Positions 1 to 13,100 of a stretch of DNA of 64,000 nucleotides are shown piece after piece. Position numbers and translations under genes: made by a program. Origin of the DNA: Motacilla alba alba (Eukaryota > Chordata > Aves > Passeriformes > Motacillidae); the NCBI RefSeq assembly GCF_015832195.1, contig NC_052017.1:9376790-9440789 (forward strand), in the 5' to 3' direction. Below the pieces are notes generated by a model. That model ran no database searches. It saw nothing but the letters and a program-made list of their open reading frames with translations, and was not told where the DNA came from. Every line of letters starts with the position of its first letter. The first letter of the stretch is position 1.

Positions 1-989
1 AGGATAGTTGTGGGACTTTCAGAACATGAAATAACCTCTGTCTACACATTCTTTTTAGTATTAGAGACTCCTTCTTTACTTTCCAAAGCAACGCAGATCA
101 AATATTTGGAAGTCCTCTGCACAAAAACTAAAGGAACCAAAAAAAAGATGCAGCACGTGTAATTCTCTGTATGGAAGCAGAGAATGCACAAGTGATCGGT
201 GCCAAGCAGGGCATCAGCCTGCTTTGGAACAGGACTACAGAACCTTATGGGACCATTCCAAGAGTAGGGAATGGGAATCTGTCACACATCAGCGGTTCAC
301 TTCCGAAACTCCCTAATGCTGGGTGGGATGAAGTGAGGTAGGTTTGGAACAAGGCCCTGTCCTCCTCCTTTCCCTGAGCTCTAATTGCTGAACACAACAT
401 TGCCTAGTGTGGCATAAGCCTTTGATCAGTTTGGGTCCATGGTCTCAGCAGTGTTCCCTCTCAGCCTCTTGCCCACCAACAGCCTCACTTTTTTTTTGGA
501 GTGAAGGTGAAGGAACCAGGGAAATATTGACACTCTGCAAAGCACTGCTCAGCAACAGCCAAAACAAACTGGTGTGTCCTCAACAATGTCTTGGCCACAA
601 ATGCCAACCACAGCAGCACAGGGACTGCAGGGAGGAAAGCTGACTCCTTCCCAGCCAGAGCCAGTACAAAAGCACAGAGGGAATATCCCAGAACCTATGT
701 TATTAAATCCCAACACTACCTAACTGCTAAGTTCTCCTGTCAGAGGCAGATACTGAAATAGTTATCATGACAAGTCTGTTCCTACAGAGCTGTAGTCAGA
801 AATCTGAGAGATGAACTCTAATATGAAATCATAGCAAATAAAATTTCCTGTTTGTTCCATGCCAACACACACAAAATCCTCATATGCAGTACAAAGATCA
901 CTTTTCTGAATAAAGCTCTGTCGTTCCAACATAACATTTAAAAAGCAGAAGGTGTTAAATAGAAAAAAGAAAATCAGGATTAACTATAC
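1..989. other. NCAPG2 intron 24 (partial)
   Basis: Sequence downstream of exon 24 up to the window edge. I looked on the minus strand for the missing C-terminal exons and saw none. No repeat was recognised. Confidence 0.6.
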
Positions 990-1133
990 CTTCTGTAGCA
1001 CACAATTTATCTCTGCTACTATTGCAGCCAGGAGAGTGGAGAGTACACCCTGGTGAACTGCTGGGAATGTGGAATGCCAGCACTGCAGTGCATGGATGAA
1101 TTCTCCAAGAGGCATCTGAATAGACTGAATCAA
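990..1133 (-). CDS. NCAPG2: NCAPG2 coding exon 24 (residues 982-1029)
   Basis: Encodes MPLGEFIHALQ and HQGVLSTLLAAIVAEI. Acceptor ggttttag, donor gtatag, phase 0 at both ends. No further NCAPG2 exon is found in 1-989, so the last exons lie off the left edge. Confidence 0.9.
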
Positions 1134-4100
1134 CTAAAACCAAAAATAAAAACACATCTGTTTATTCAGACTGCTTGAGTATAACTGAAATATACCAGCA
1201 AGCCTCTCTGTGAAGTGCACACCACACCTTGGAAGCTTTAGAGGTATTCTAGTCACTTGGGATCAGAGGGGGAAATCAGCAACAACTAGGAAGTCTACTG
1301 ATAAATTTGAGACATGAACAAAGCAGTAGTTCTTACAAAAAAGAACTGAATGTTTTTCAGAAGTCCTGAAAAGTAGATCAGCAAATTTCCCAGTGATCCA
1401 CCCATTTCACTACTATTTAGTATCTGCTTTAAAATACAAGAAGTTCACTTTTCTGTGAAAATGCAAGATTTTCAAGAATTTAGAACATCATACATATTTT
1501 GAAGTTGGTATCATTCAGATGAAAAGAAATAAATAATAAAGAAAATGTCTCCTCCCTCCAAGATCATAATATATATAGACAAATCCTTTGCTCTGGATTG
1601 AGGAAGTTCATGTAATTGTAGATAAGATTAACAGCCTAGAAGTACCACCACGGTCCAGAATCATTTGCAACAGAATGCATTTGTTCTGCAATTTCCTGGT
1701 TCTCCTGTCATGATGAGACCAAAATGGACCAAAAAAAAATTAGCAACGAGAAAACTTGGAAAATTTAACTGAAAATTTAATCATGTGTCGACCCAAACAG
1801 TTGGTAATAGCAAGGTAACAACCTCAAAGTGTCTAAATATACCCTTTTGCATAAAAATTATGGATTCACCTACACATTAGCAATTATGTAGCAATTTGAA
1901 CTGTAATATGATACCTGAATTCCTTTTTCCTGTTCTTTCTTAAGTCTATGTGCCACACATTCTAAAATTTTCTGAAAGACGTTCTGTAGAGTGAGGAAAA
2001 GATTTGTCACTTCCTCTGTCTCAGTATTCTGATTTAAAGAAGCTTCAATAATTTCCTTTAGAGCACACAGCAACACTGGAGCGCAAAAGCCACCTCTCTC
2101 TAGAGAAAGAGATAAATACCATAGTGTAAAAGCTGTAATATTAATCAGGTACAAGCTTAAAATGAAACTGAGATACAACAAATAGTGATAGTTTACAAGT
2201 GTAGACAATACATGTAGTTTCTGAGCACCCTTAGCTGAAATTTTCATACAGTCCAATTAACATTTTAAGTATGAATCCAGTGTTCCCTCCAACTCTTAAA
2301 AGTTAGGGATTAACTAACATGCCAATATAAGAAAAGTCAGCCAAGTATAAATGCAGTATAAATATGTTGCTATTTACCTGTTTGCATAATCTGAAGAGCC
2401 ATTTCTAAAAGGTGTGCTTGAAATGTGACATTTCCCAGGCCCACCATTATGACATCTTTACACACTGTCAGGTAGGCCTAGAAGAGAGGTGCAAAATTAT
2501 AGGAAACCCAAACTTTATGTAAAGTAAAACTCAAAAATAATAAAGCCACAAACTCTTAGCCAAGGTGCCCTGAGAGCTGGTGTACCTAACTGGAGTTACT
2601 CAGTTCACACCTGTTGAAAAGCATGAATCCCAACCAGTCGTTCAGATGCTTCCATTGCCCTTTCCTAACAATAAATGGCTTCTCAAAAGGCAGTAAATCC
2701 TCTCTTTTTTACTCAGGCTCAGATCAAAGGCATTGACACCTATCATTTACTGAGGCAAAATATGACATCTCTTCCTGCCTTTAATAGCAAAATTAAAACC
2801 AGCAGACAAAAAGAGCTTTTCCCTACAGACACACAGTTGTGACATACTAAACAGATTATGAGATGGAAGTATAGACAGAGTGAGAACTTTAAATCAGTCT
2901 GTGTAGATATGAGCTGGGTTGTTCAAAGACACTGACTGGGACCAAAGTTAGCCAAATCCTTCCTATCACCAAATCTTTCCTTTCACCAAAATCTGGTAAA
3001 AGCTCAGTGGTAAAGAAAGCTCAAGTGGTAAAATGCACCTTAGGTTAAATGAAATGTCAGAGGAATGCAACAGAAAACAACTCAGAACTAGCTAAAACCT
3101 CACCCACATTATATCATCAAATGCTTTCTTTAAAGGGCAAATCAAGATCAGGGTAAGGGACACTGTAAGTGATGACACAAATGCCAGTGCAGTTTGTCTG
3201 CATACAAATTGCTACACCTACAGCTTTTCAAATTGAAAGCGGCTTGATTTATATTATAGGAATCCTCTAACCTGGATAATTAATTCAGAAACATCACTGT
3301 GTTTAGAAATACCATCCTCTTGATCACTTGCTAGTATAAAAGGTACAACTTGACTTTCTATCCAAGCACCTGTCTTCTTCAGAAGGGAAAGGTGATCTTC
3401 TCCTTCAGAAAACTGAAAAAAAAAAACCAAAGGGAAGTTTACCAATTGTCTCTCCAATTGTTTTGGAACTTCCTTATACTGTCAACTGCAACTCCAGCTT
3501 ATTTTGGGAAGCTGTAACCATACCTTGTGCTGAAGATGAACAGTCAATCTGCAAAAGAGGCTGAAGGCTCTTAGGCTGGTTGCTTGATTCCAGCCACCAG
3601 AATCTGTTCCTTTCAGAATTGAGCCAAGAACGCTCTGAAATATCAAGGTTTACATTTATATTTTTCAGAAAAACCTTTCAGATGTTTCTTTACTCAACAG
3701 CTTTGAACAAAAAGTTTAAAAAAACCCCAAACCTATAAAAACAGCAAAGCACCAACCCCAAATAAGCAACAAGCATGCTTTAATTACTTCCATTTTTCAA
3801 TGCCATAACTGATTTTCAGACTATTCCTTATTTGCATATTCTAAAAGTAAGGTCCCTTAAAAAAATCTCAACACTAGATCAAAAAATTTTGAGACACCTA
3901 AAACTGAGAAGCTGGTTAAAATCTGCCGTCTATAAAAAAATCTGAATTATTATACTTTTAGTTTAGAGTATTTGTTGGAAATACAAATCAAAAGGAAAAT
4001 CGTTTTACAAAAAAATCTTTTTACAAAGGGAGAGGGCATCATGAACCTCATTTATTTGTTCTTGCAGGCATTTCAGTTTGACTCAGGCAATATATGATGT

Positions 4101-7100
4101 TAAGCACTGATTTTATAAGCACTATTTACGATAAGGAGAAAACTACCTTTGCAGCACCGAGGGTTTTCAAAAGCTTCTTCAGTTTATTTTTAGGAACAGA
4201 AAGTAGGCAACCACAATTGACAGGATGAGTCAATAAATACTCAATGTAATCAATTGCTAAGTCTGGCTTTGACTGATGTGTTACTTCGATACGTACTCGA
4301 CGCCCAGATGTTTTAGTATTCTGAATAGGAAGCAAGCACAAAACCAGTACAGCTCTGTTAGTATCTGACTTTAGAACTGATTTCAAAGCAGAACAATACA
4401 GCATTAAAAAGTCTTATTCTGTTTTAAAACAGCATGCTGCCTCAAAGCAGTCTGGCAATTCCTACATTCCCTGTCATATGCATATGCACACCTTTGTGGG
4501 GGTGAGTGAGTCAGACAGCCAATCGCAGGCTAATTCCATAATGTGCCCCACTTGACCCCAGCGGCACAGGCAGTCGATCAGGATAGAATATTTGTTTTGG
4601 TCAGCTCCGCTGTCAATATTTCTGAGTCTGGAAACCACACCACAGCTTAAAAGAAAACAGACAGACAAAGAGATAGATTACCTTCACACCTATGAGTGCA
4701 GAAAACAATTAGTATAATACAAAAAAAGGATTCACCAACGAGACAGACTTGAACATCACAAATTTTACTGACTTATCACTTTGGTCACTATTAAGACACT
4801 AAGCTTTAGTGTCTTAATTTACGCAAATGGGCATTTAATATATCAGATTGCAAAAAATGAATGAATACAGTCAGCAAGAAACTTCTTGTCATTTGCATTT
4901 TGGATTTCCAAACAGTACCTGAAAGTAGGAATAGCAGCAGGGGGCATAAAGGATGCCAGAATAATCAATGGACCCATACACCGCTCATCCTAGGATAAAA
5001 GAATTACACTGTATGACATAAAGGTACACACATGCAAGCAAAACTAAGACAGTACTGAAAAACTGTGACTGCATTTCCTCAAATTAAGGATTTCCCTTTT
5101 CCTCTACAAATGGAGCTGTAAGGAGCTCAAAACAATATGCGGCTTGCAATCTGAAATATCTGATTCCTGTTTTTGGAGGTCAATTACCAATTATCATAAC
5201 CTTCAATTTCTGACAATCTGCCAGAATAACTGCCATGAATAGTCATAGCTTCATTAGGTTAATACTCATTGCAAAAGAAATAGCAGCTCCACATCACTTT
5301 TTTTCTCCCCTAGAGACTAAGGTTTAATTGCACAACCATGACACCATCTAACTCCTCCCAACCTTAAGTGCCTTAAATTCATTCACAAGACAAACTTATT
5401 AAAAAGACTCTAAAGAAACAGGTTCTTATATAAGGCTGACAATGTTTAATGCACTATTATTCATTACAACATGTCATAATGCATGTTCCAGGCCACAACA
5501 TAATCTCACTCAGGTTATACAGAAACCAATCTATGTTAAGAACTCTTCAAAAATGGTTTATCTCTATGTCTAAGCTTCATGGAAACAGCCAAATTAAATT
5601 ATCATCTACTTAACCATTCCAAACTCTAAAACCTTTTTTTAAAGCACATATTTTAAAAAGAACTTTTAAAATATATTTGTAGCTTTTTCAGGAAAGAGAC
5701 AGGCTGCTTCAGTATGTTTGTAGTCTTTTAGGAACTAAACCTCTGATGACAGGTCCTTTTAGATCCAAGCTGCATACTCACTATATAAGAATATCAGAGT
5801 CAAAGAGGTTGCTTGCTAAAGCTGGATATCTTGTCTGTTCACCAGACCCTTTCAGAAAGGATGCTACATCCTCTACTAAAAAAGCTTGGAATGTCTTTGA
5901 CAACTTCCAAACGCTTTCGGGGTAGAGAGCACTTGTGTATCTGTGCTGCTATAATATTGATTATCTAAAGCAAAGTTGCAGTGGAACAGCCACCACATTT
6001 CAGGATACTTCAGCATAAAAGCCATCCACTAAGAAAAAGATATCCAGTATGCAATCCTTCCAAATTCACTCTGGGTGCAGCAGCCACTATTGGCCACTAT
6101 CAGGATGGCATCCTCCTCAAGAATAACACTAAAACAATTAGAGCACAGAGACTGACAATTTGAAAATGATTGATTTTAATTAACTGCCTATACTGAATCA
6201 AAGCAATAAATAAATGCATCAACAGATCATTAGAGAGTAGATTTAAATTAGCAGAAACCTCAGAATCACAGAATGGTTTGGGCTGGAAGGGATCTTAGAG
6301 ATCATCTTGTTCCAACCACGCAGCCATGGGCAGGGACACCTTCCACTTAGCCAGGTTGTTCCAAGCCCTATCCAACCTGGCCTTGAACACTCCCAGGGAT
6401 GGGGCATCCACAGCTTCTCTGGACAACCTGTGCCAATGTCTCACCACTCTCACAAAAAAAAAAAAAAATTCTCCCTAATATTTAATCTAAACCTACTTTC
6501 TTTTAGTTTGAATCCATTCCCCTGTCCTGTCATTACACTCCCCTATATAATGTCCTGTCATTACACTCCCCTATATAAAGTCCCTCTCTGTCTTTCTTGC
6601 AGGCTCCCTTCAGGCACTGGAAGGCTGCAAACTTTAGGTCACCCCAAAGCCTTCTCTCTTCCAGGCTTAATAATCCCAATTCTTTAAGCCTTTCCATTTA
6701 GGAGAGGTGCTCCATCCCTCTCATCATCTTGGTGGTCATCCTTTGGACTCACTCCAGCAGGTCAGCAGGACATGTTTGACTTTCTGGACTGTGAGTGCAC
6801 TCTGCCAGCTCATATTCAGTGCAAAAACAGCCTCAGCTGCTTCAGTTGCAGCTGCATTATAAGAAGTGGTGCTGGTGGAAAAGTCTGGGGGACAGTGGGT
6901 AGAAAAACATGTGGACTCTAATGCACACTGAGCATTAATTCTGCAATGGCTCCTCTGTATTTACTATTTTCCAAAAGTTCTAAAACATTCAAAAGAATAA
7001 AACCCTAGGAAAACCTTAGAAGGAGAGCAATTTATTGCATAAGTATTTTTGAGCTGACTATTTAGATAACGGTTCATTAGTCAGACACTGCAGCTGGAGA

Positions 7101-10100
7101 ATAGTTTCTGCCCATTTGTGGGATTCAAAGAAAACTGCTGCTGTTTATAGTTTATAGCAACAATGAAAAAGAATACTTAATGCCATAAAAATAGATAAAA
7201 GACATAAAACATGAAAGCATCTGAAGAAAATACTGAGAAAATACAGGAAAATCTAGGCTTTCTTTACCTGAAATACTTTAAAATATTCAGGAAGTACAGA
7301 AGCAAACTTCCTGATAGCATAATCTTTGGCATCTTCATTATGATCTAGTGCTTTGTGGATGCTTCTCCAGAGTATTACAGTGATCTCCAACAAACTTGCC
7401 ATGCTGGCCACATCATTTACTGACAACACATTATCCAACACCTGAAATACAAACATTTAGATTACCCATTATATTTTCAAACCGAAATTTAAATTAAAAT
7501 AAGGCTTTAAAGACACTAGAAAAAAATCCTTCTAGACCCTTTACAAAGATACTGTGGTTGCTGTAGAACAGGAATTCATTCTTAATGAATTCTCACAATT
7601 CATTCGTAATCTCTCTAATTTCACATACCTTGCAATAGTAATTTTTAAAATAATTTAATGGCAAAACCAAACCAATTTATAATCAGCACTGGAATTAGGC
7701 AACTATTAACTTAAAATATGCTTCATATTCCTTCTATCTTTTTCTAGCTACTTGACCAGATTTCTGCTACTGCAGGACATGAAAATCCAATAATGGCAGT
7801 TATCCCCTCCCAACTCCAGAGATGCCCAAGGGCATTTCTTTAGACTTTCTGCCATATTCTGTCTCACATTAAGCACCACTGAAAAGAAGTTACCAGAGGT
7901 TATAGAATAGAGTGGACTTTCTTACACTGCTGTTCTCCTTTCCACTTCCATCTTCATCATCATCATCATCATCCCCACTATCATGAAGCCTCGCTTTCAT
8001 TGCTTTCTGGATGCAGGCATTCAAGCAGCGTCGAATAGTGAGCATCAGTTTAGCTACATTTAAATAGAGTAAGAATAAATTAGACATTTACTATTTGCTA
8101 AGAATGTTGGTAACAAGTGCTTCTAATTACAATGCTGGAAAGCCAGTATGAAAAGTAGGCAACAGAACCAGCTAGGAAAAAATAGAGAAAAATTCCTTGT
8201 AAAAGAAATTGAAAAACTGTTTTATATCCTCAAGTATGAAGAAGAAATGACAGCATTATCATGAGGCTCTGTAATTTTATTGTTAAAACAGTATAGTAAA
8301 AAATCCCCAAATAACCACCACCTTATCAAATCAGAACCAGAGGAAGCTCCCACAACTCCTACATCTAATCTGGCATAGCTGTTAACTTAATGACCCACGT
8401 TCAAGAACACATTCCCTCTGATGTCAATGTTCATTCCTATGTCAATTCCCACTCCCTCCTATGTCAATTCCCATTCTTTGGAAAAGATGTAGCCCAATCA
8501 TTGCACTCCTGAATGAGGAGCTCAGCTCTAGAAAAGTGAAAGGGTTACGCCACTCTGGTGGAAGTACAACAAGCTGATTTCATAATTGTGATTTCATAAC
8601 CTCATCAAGATGATCAGTGAGAGGCAATGGTTTGGGCATTTCACCCAAGTCACTCCATGCTGAATACTTGGGTTTTAACAGAACTCCTCTTAAACAAAAT
8701 TTTCCTGATTTTACTTGTTTCAATAGGACTTTTCCAAAAAGCAGTGACATGCTGGGCAGTACATGCCCTCTCCACTCAAACTTTCAGAAGCTTTCTGAAG
8801 GAAGACTATTTAGATTTTCTCCGAGCAACTTGAAAATACTGATCCACAAATCCCAGATACACAGATTATCAGATGTAAACATTTTTTCAGTTTCTATATA
8901 ATCTTTCACAGGAAGATCTCAAATCACTTAAGGCATCAGGGTATTTGCTACCCTCTTTCTACATGAGAAATAGGTATCAACTGAGACAATTTTAAGGTAT
9001 GTGTGGGGAGAAAGGGGACCAGAAGGACCAGAAGTACCACCATGGGCTGGAGTGTCCAGTACAGCATCATAAGAACAGAGATGAAAAGCTTTAATCTCCT
9101 CACTGTTGAAAAAGCTGATGACTTTGCCAGCTGTGCTTATTGCTGGTGTCAAGAATTTCCAAAACTACAAACTAATATTATACTAACCCCCCCCCCCCCC
9201 CAAAAAAAAACTAGCAACAATGTACCACTGTTACAGAAATAAGAAGAAAAAAGCATTTACATAGCATGATATCAGTAATTCCAAAAGCTCACAAGGTTTT
9301 GTGCTTTACCTATATTGGTGGGGGCAGTGAATTCATAGGCATATTGATAGAACTTCCTGGCTGCTGCTGGATTCATCTGGATCAGAGTGACACAGCGCTC
9401 ACACCACACATCCTCGGGCTGGGCACTGGGGAAGAAGGAGTTCAGCAGGAGGTTCACGATGCGCCGCGACACCGGCCGAGCGTCAGCTTCGAGGCGAGAC
9501 AGGAGATGCTCCATGGGACAGATATTCCAGAACTTTGTGAAGTAAGAAGAAGATATTCAAAGGAGTGAAACAAAAATAGAGGAAAAAACCATCACCTTCA
9601 TTAAGTGATTTCCATCTCAATACTCTAATCAAATATAGAGAACATGGAAAACATGAGCATTTTTTATTTTGACACCAACGTGTACTGGAGGCCAAATTCT
9701 GCTGCAATAATGTTATTCTGCTGTGCTGATGTTTTAATCTCCTGGTATCTTTGACTCACTGCTAAAATTGTGGTTCGAGCAATTCCACTTCGATACACAT
9801 GCAATACGAATGCAATTTCATAGATACAGGGAAGAACTATTTACTCCACAAGGATATCATGTTTCATATTCTCCTCACAGGACAAAGCAGGACAAAACTA
9901 CTCACAAGTATTGTGTACACCTTTAAAACCTGTATGGATCAAAACCCTTTACAAAACCATCCCAAACCTTACATTACTAAATACTGAATGCATGCCATTC
10001 TTAGCAGAGCTCTAGTTTATTTGTAACACAGAAATCAAAGGCTATGAAATTCAGAAAGACTACACAGCTGTTTGCCAGCTGTAATGCAACATTTATAGTT

Positions 10101-13100
10101 TTTGTGAGAAGATTCTGAATTAATTATGCTGGAGAATTTCAAATTAAAACAAACAAACAAAAAAGTATTTTTCAATGCCAAGGAACCTATTTTACTCTTG
10201 AGTAGAAATATTTGTATCAGATAATTACCCGGTGAATTTGAACTATGGATGTCCCTATTAAAACTATCATAAAAAGTAAGTTTAAAGTGATCCCAGGACT
10301 TACCAGAGATACACATTACAGTTTTTAAATCAATAGGAAGTTATTGGAAAACATCTACCACTTACTAGGATTTTTTTTTCTTTATTTAAACCAGATCTTT
10401 CCTTCCCCTTAAAAATCCCTGACATTGAGAATTATCTTTTTTCTCTGTCTTTAATGGCAGCAAACTCAGAATAATTCACAAACAAAGTGACCTCAGCCAC
10501 TCCTGTATGGCTTCCCCTCTACACCCTTCAACATTTTCAGAGCCCTCCTGTGGATGCTTTCTAATAGTTTCAGGCTTTTATTAGGGTTAGCAAGAGACAA
10601 AACCATTGTTAAATTAAAATATAAAATTGAAATTAAGAAACTATTAACATTAGAGAGTGGAATAAGAGCTCAAAGATGCTATAATGTCTGTGGCTGGACA
10701 CACCCTAAATAAGAGTCCACAGCAGAACACAAAATGCATTAAAATTCACTATAAAAAGACACAAAATCCAAAAGGATGTGCCCACAAAATAGAAACAGAC
10801 ATTATAAAAATAGGAGAATCAAAGCAAAAAAGCTACTGGGTTAAGATGTTAGGCATTTAGAAGAGTTGGGCAGCTGAGGGAAGTGTGGCTGTAACCCACT
10901 GCTTTCCCCTGCCCATCCAGAGAGAAGGGCCCACAGAGCACTCAGGATACCACAGATATTAAGAGTTTTACCAGAGCAAAGCAGGTTATTTCTTTTTTAA
11001 GAACACTGCAGCAGTCTCAAAATGCACTTTTTTAAAAAAAAATAAACATAAAAATATGATTTTGTGTCCTTGCTACTTATCAAGTGCTATTATCCTACCT
11101 TGGCAGCCTTGGTAGCCTTCACTTTGAGCAGCATTTCCACAAAAGCCACTCGCACCTTCTCGGAATTATCATGAAGACTGTGTCTGGTTGCAGGTAGGAG
11201 CTGTTCCAGGAGTGGGTGACTTAGTTTGTTGTCCAAAATTATTGGTAGGCACTAAAGTAAAAGAACCAAATCCAGAGAGAGTGGAGCTGAAAAATCTGTA
11301 GCTAAAAATTGTTGAAGAGGACCATGACACTTCTCATGTTAAATAAAGCAGGGGCGGACACTATGCATGCTTGTTTTTCTTGTCATACTCTTTGGTAAAA
11401 TCTGCTTTGATTACTTCAAATTTGCAGTGAACTCTGATCAGTGAACTCACTGCAGCTGAATAAATTTCAGACCTACTAAGACCATGGTCTTGCCCTCTGC
11501 CTGAGGACACACCAGCTTTCTAAAATAGGCTGATTTCAAATTAGAAATACATTTCTTTTTTCCAATTAATTTTTAAGTCAGCACTTTCTGCTTACCCAGG
11601 ATAGCTCCCCCATGAAGCAGTAGTGGAGCAAGTGAGGATTAACAGGATGACAGCTTCAATTTAAGCCTGAACTGACACAGACAAAATCTTCAAATGAAAA
11701 TGTTGATTAGGGAGTTCATTTTCCTGTCCAAGCTATCAGTTATTTCTCACATGCCAGAAAGAAGTAGATGAACTATTTCTAACATAGTGAGCAATGCATG
11801 GGAGGAGGCATCACCAGACCAACTGTGGAATTATATCCATCCAAACCTGAGACAGACAAAGTGGGGTACAAAATCCTAATTGTGCATGTCTTGGGATGCC
11901 TTAAAGCCAGTGATATAAGAAACCCTGGTGCTGCTTACGTATATTTTCAAGCCTAAGCATAATTTCTAATAGCTAAAAAAAATTAATTGTCGGGTCCAAA
12001 CAGTGTGTACAACTGGAATTGAAAAACCTTAGAGTCAGAAAGGCAATTAATTACTAGTTAAAGACATTTGTGTTTTCCAAATATGTGGCTCTTATGAAAT
12101 GTGCAAAACCTCCATGTAGTGTGAATTCTATTGCCTGAGACATTTTGAAGACCAAGAAATTCCCTTGATTTAAAGTGGCCTATATAGAAACCTGTACATC
12201 AAGTAAAATAGAAAAATGACAATCATGATAAAAACATTTACTTTAAAAACAGAGCATCGAACATCAGCAGATGTTATATCACATGCCAGATCTCCAGTTA
12301 TCTTTTTTAAAAGATCAGCAAGAATTGTTGGAGGAATCATCTCCCAGTATTTGGATATGATCTGAGTAACTCCAAGTACCCCTGTAGAGCGGACAACTGG
12401 ATGAGGATCTTCTAAGAGACTCTAAAACAAACAGAAGAATAACACTGTGAGCATATGAGTTATTGTGACTCTATTGCTGTTTGCTCTGAGCCCATTATAA
12501 ACCAAATGCATTCCATTATCTTTTAATCATTATGAAACTGTCATACAATAAAAGAACAGTAATATTAAAGTCCATCAAGGCATTTTACTATGAAGAAAAC
12601 AATGAAATTTAAATCAGCAGCAAAATTAAGGTAACTATTGGCCAACTTTTTTATTCGACTTTTGAATTTATTTTTTTAAATAAATCAAGTCTTGCATTTG
12701 TGACTTAATTAAGAATATTTGGACTTCTATTTATACGAGTCTACACTGATCACTGTTCCTATGGAACAACATAACAACTTTGAAATTCATTCAATTATCT
12801 GATGTCAACTCAGGAATCCCCCAACATTTTCTTAATGAAAATACTATGCACATTCTCACCCATTTGGACTGGTAAGGAGATTTTTAGGTTCTCTCCATTA
12901 TACTTAATTTCAGAAGTATTTAGTAAGACAGTAGTGAACTTTGATTGAGTGCTCCCATAGTAACTGTGAAGCTCTCCCCCACAATCCTAGGTTAAATAAG
13001 GATCAAGATCATTAGTCATGCATTTAATCTTTCAAAGGCATCTCTCATTCACAGATTAATGAATAACAAACCAAAATATTTCCTTTTTAAAGCGGCGTAC

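Larger units (their letters stand above)
4990..7267. other. NCAPG2 intron 16
   Basis: AT-rich intron that contains the CR1 copy at 6262-6765. Outside that copy nothing is recognised. Confidence 0.7.

Noticed and set aside
1..989. Search for the missing C-terminal NCAPG2 exons
   Set aside because: No minus-strand segment matched the expected C-terminal protein with splice sites, so they are taken to lie outside the window.
1870..2256. A 128-codon minus-strand open frame taken as one gene
   Set aside because: Only 1915-2099 is exon; the rest is intron read-through beyond the splice sites.
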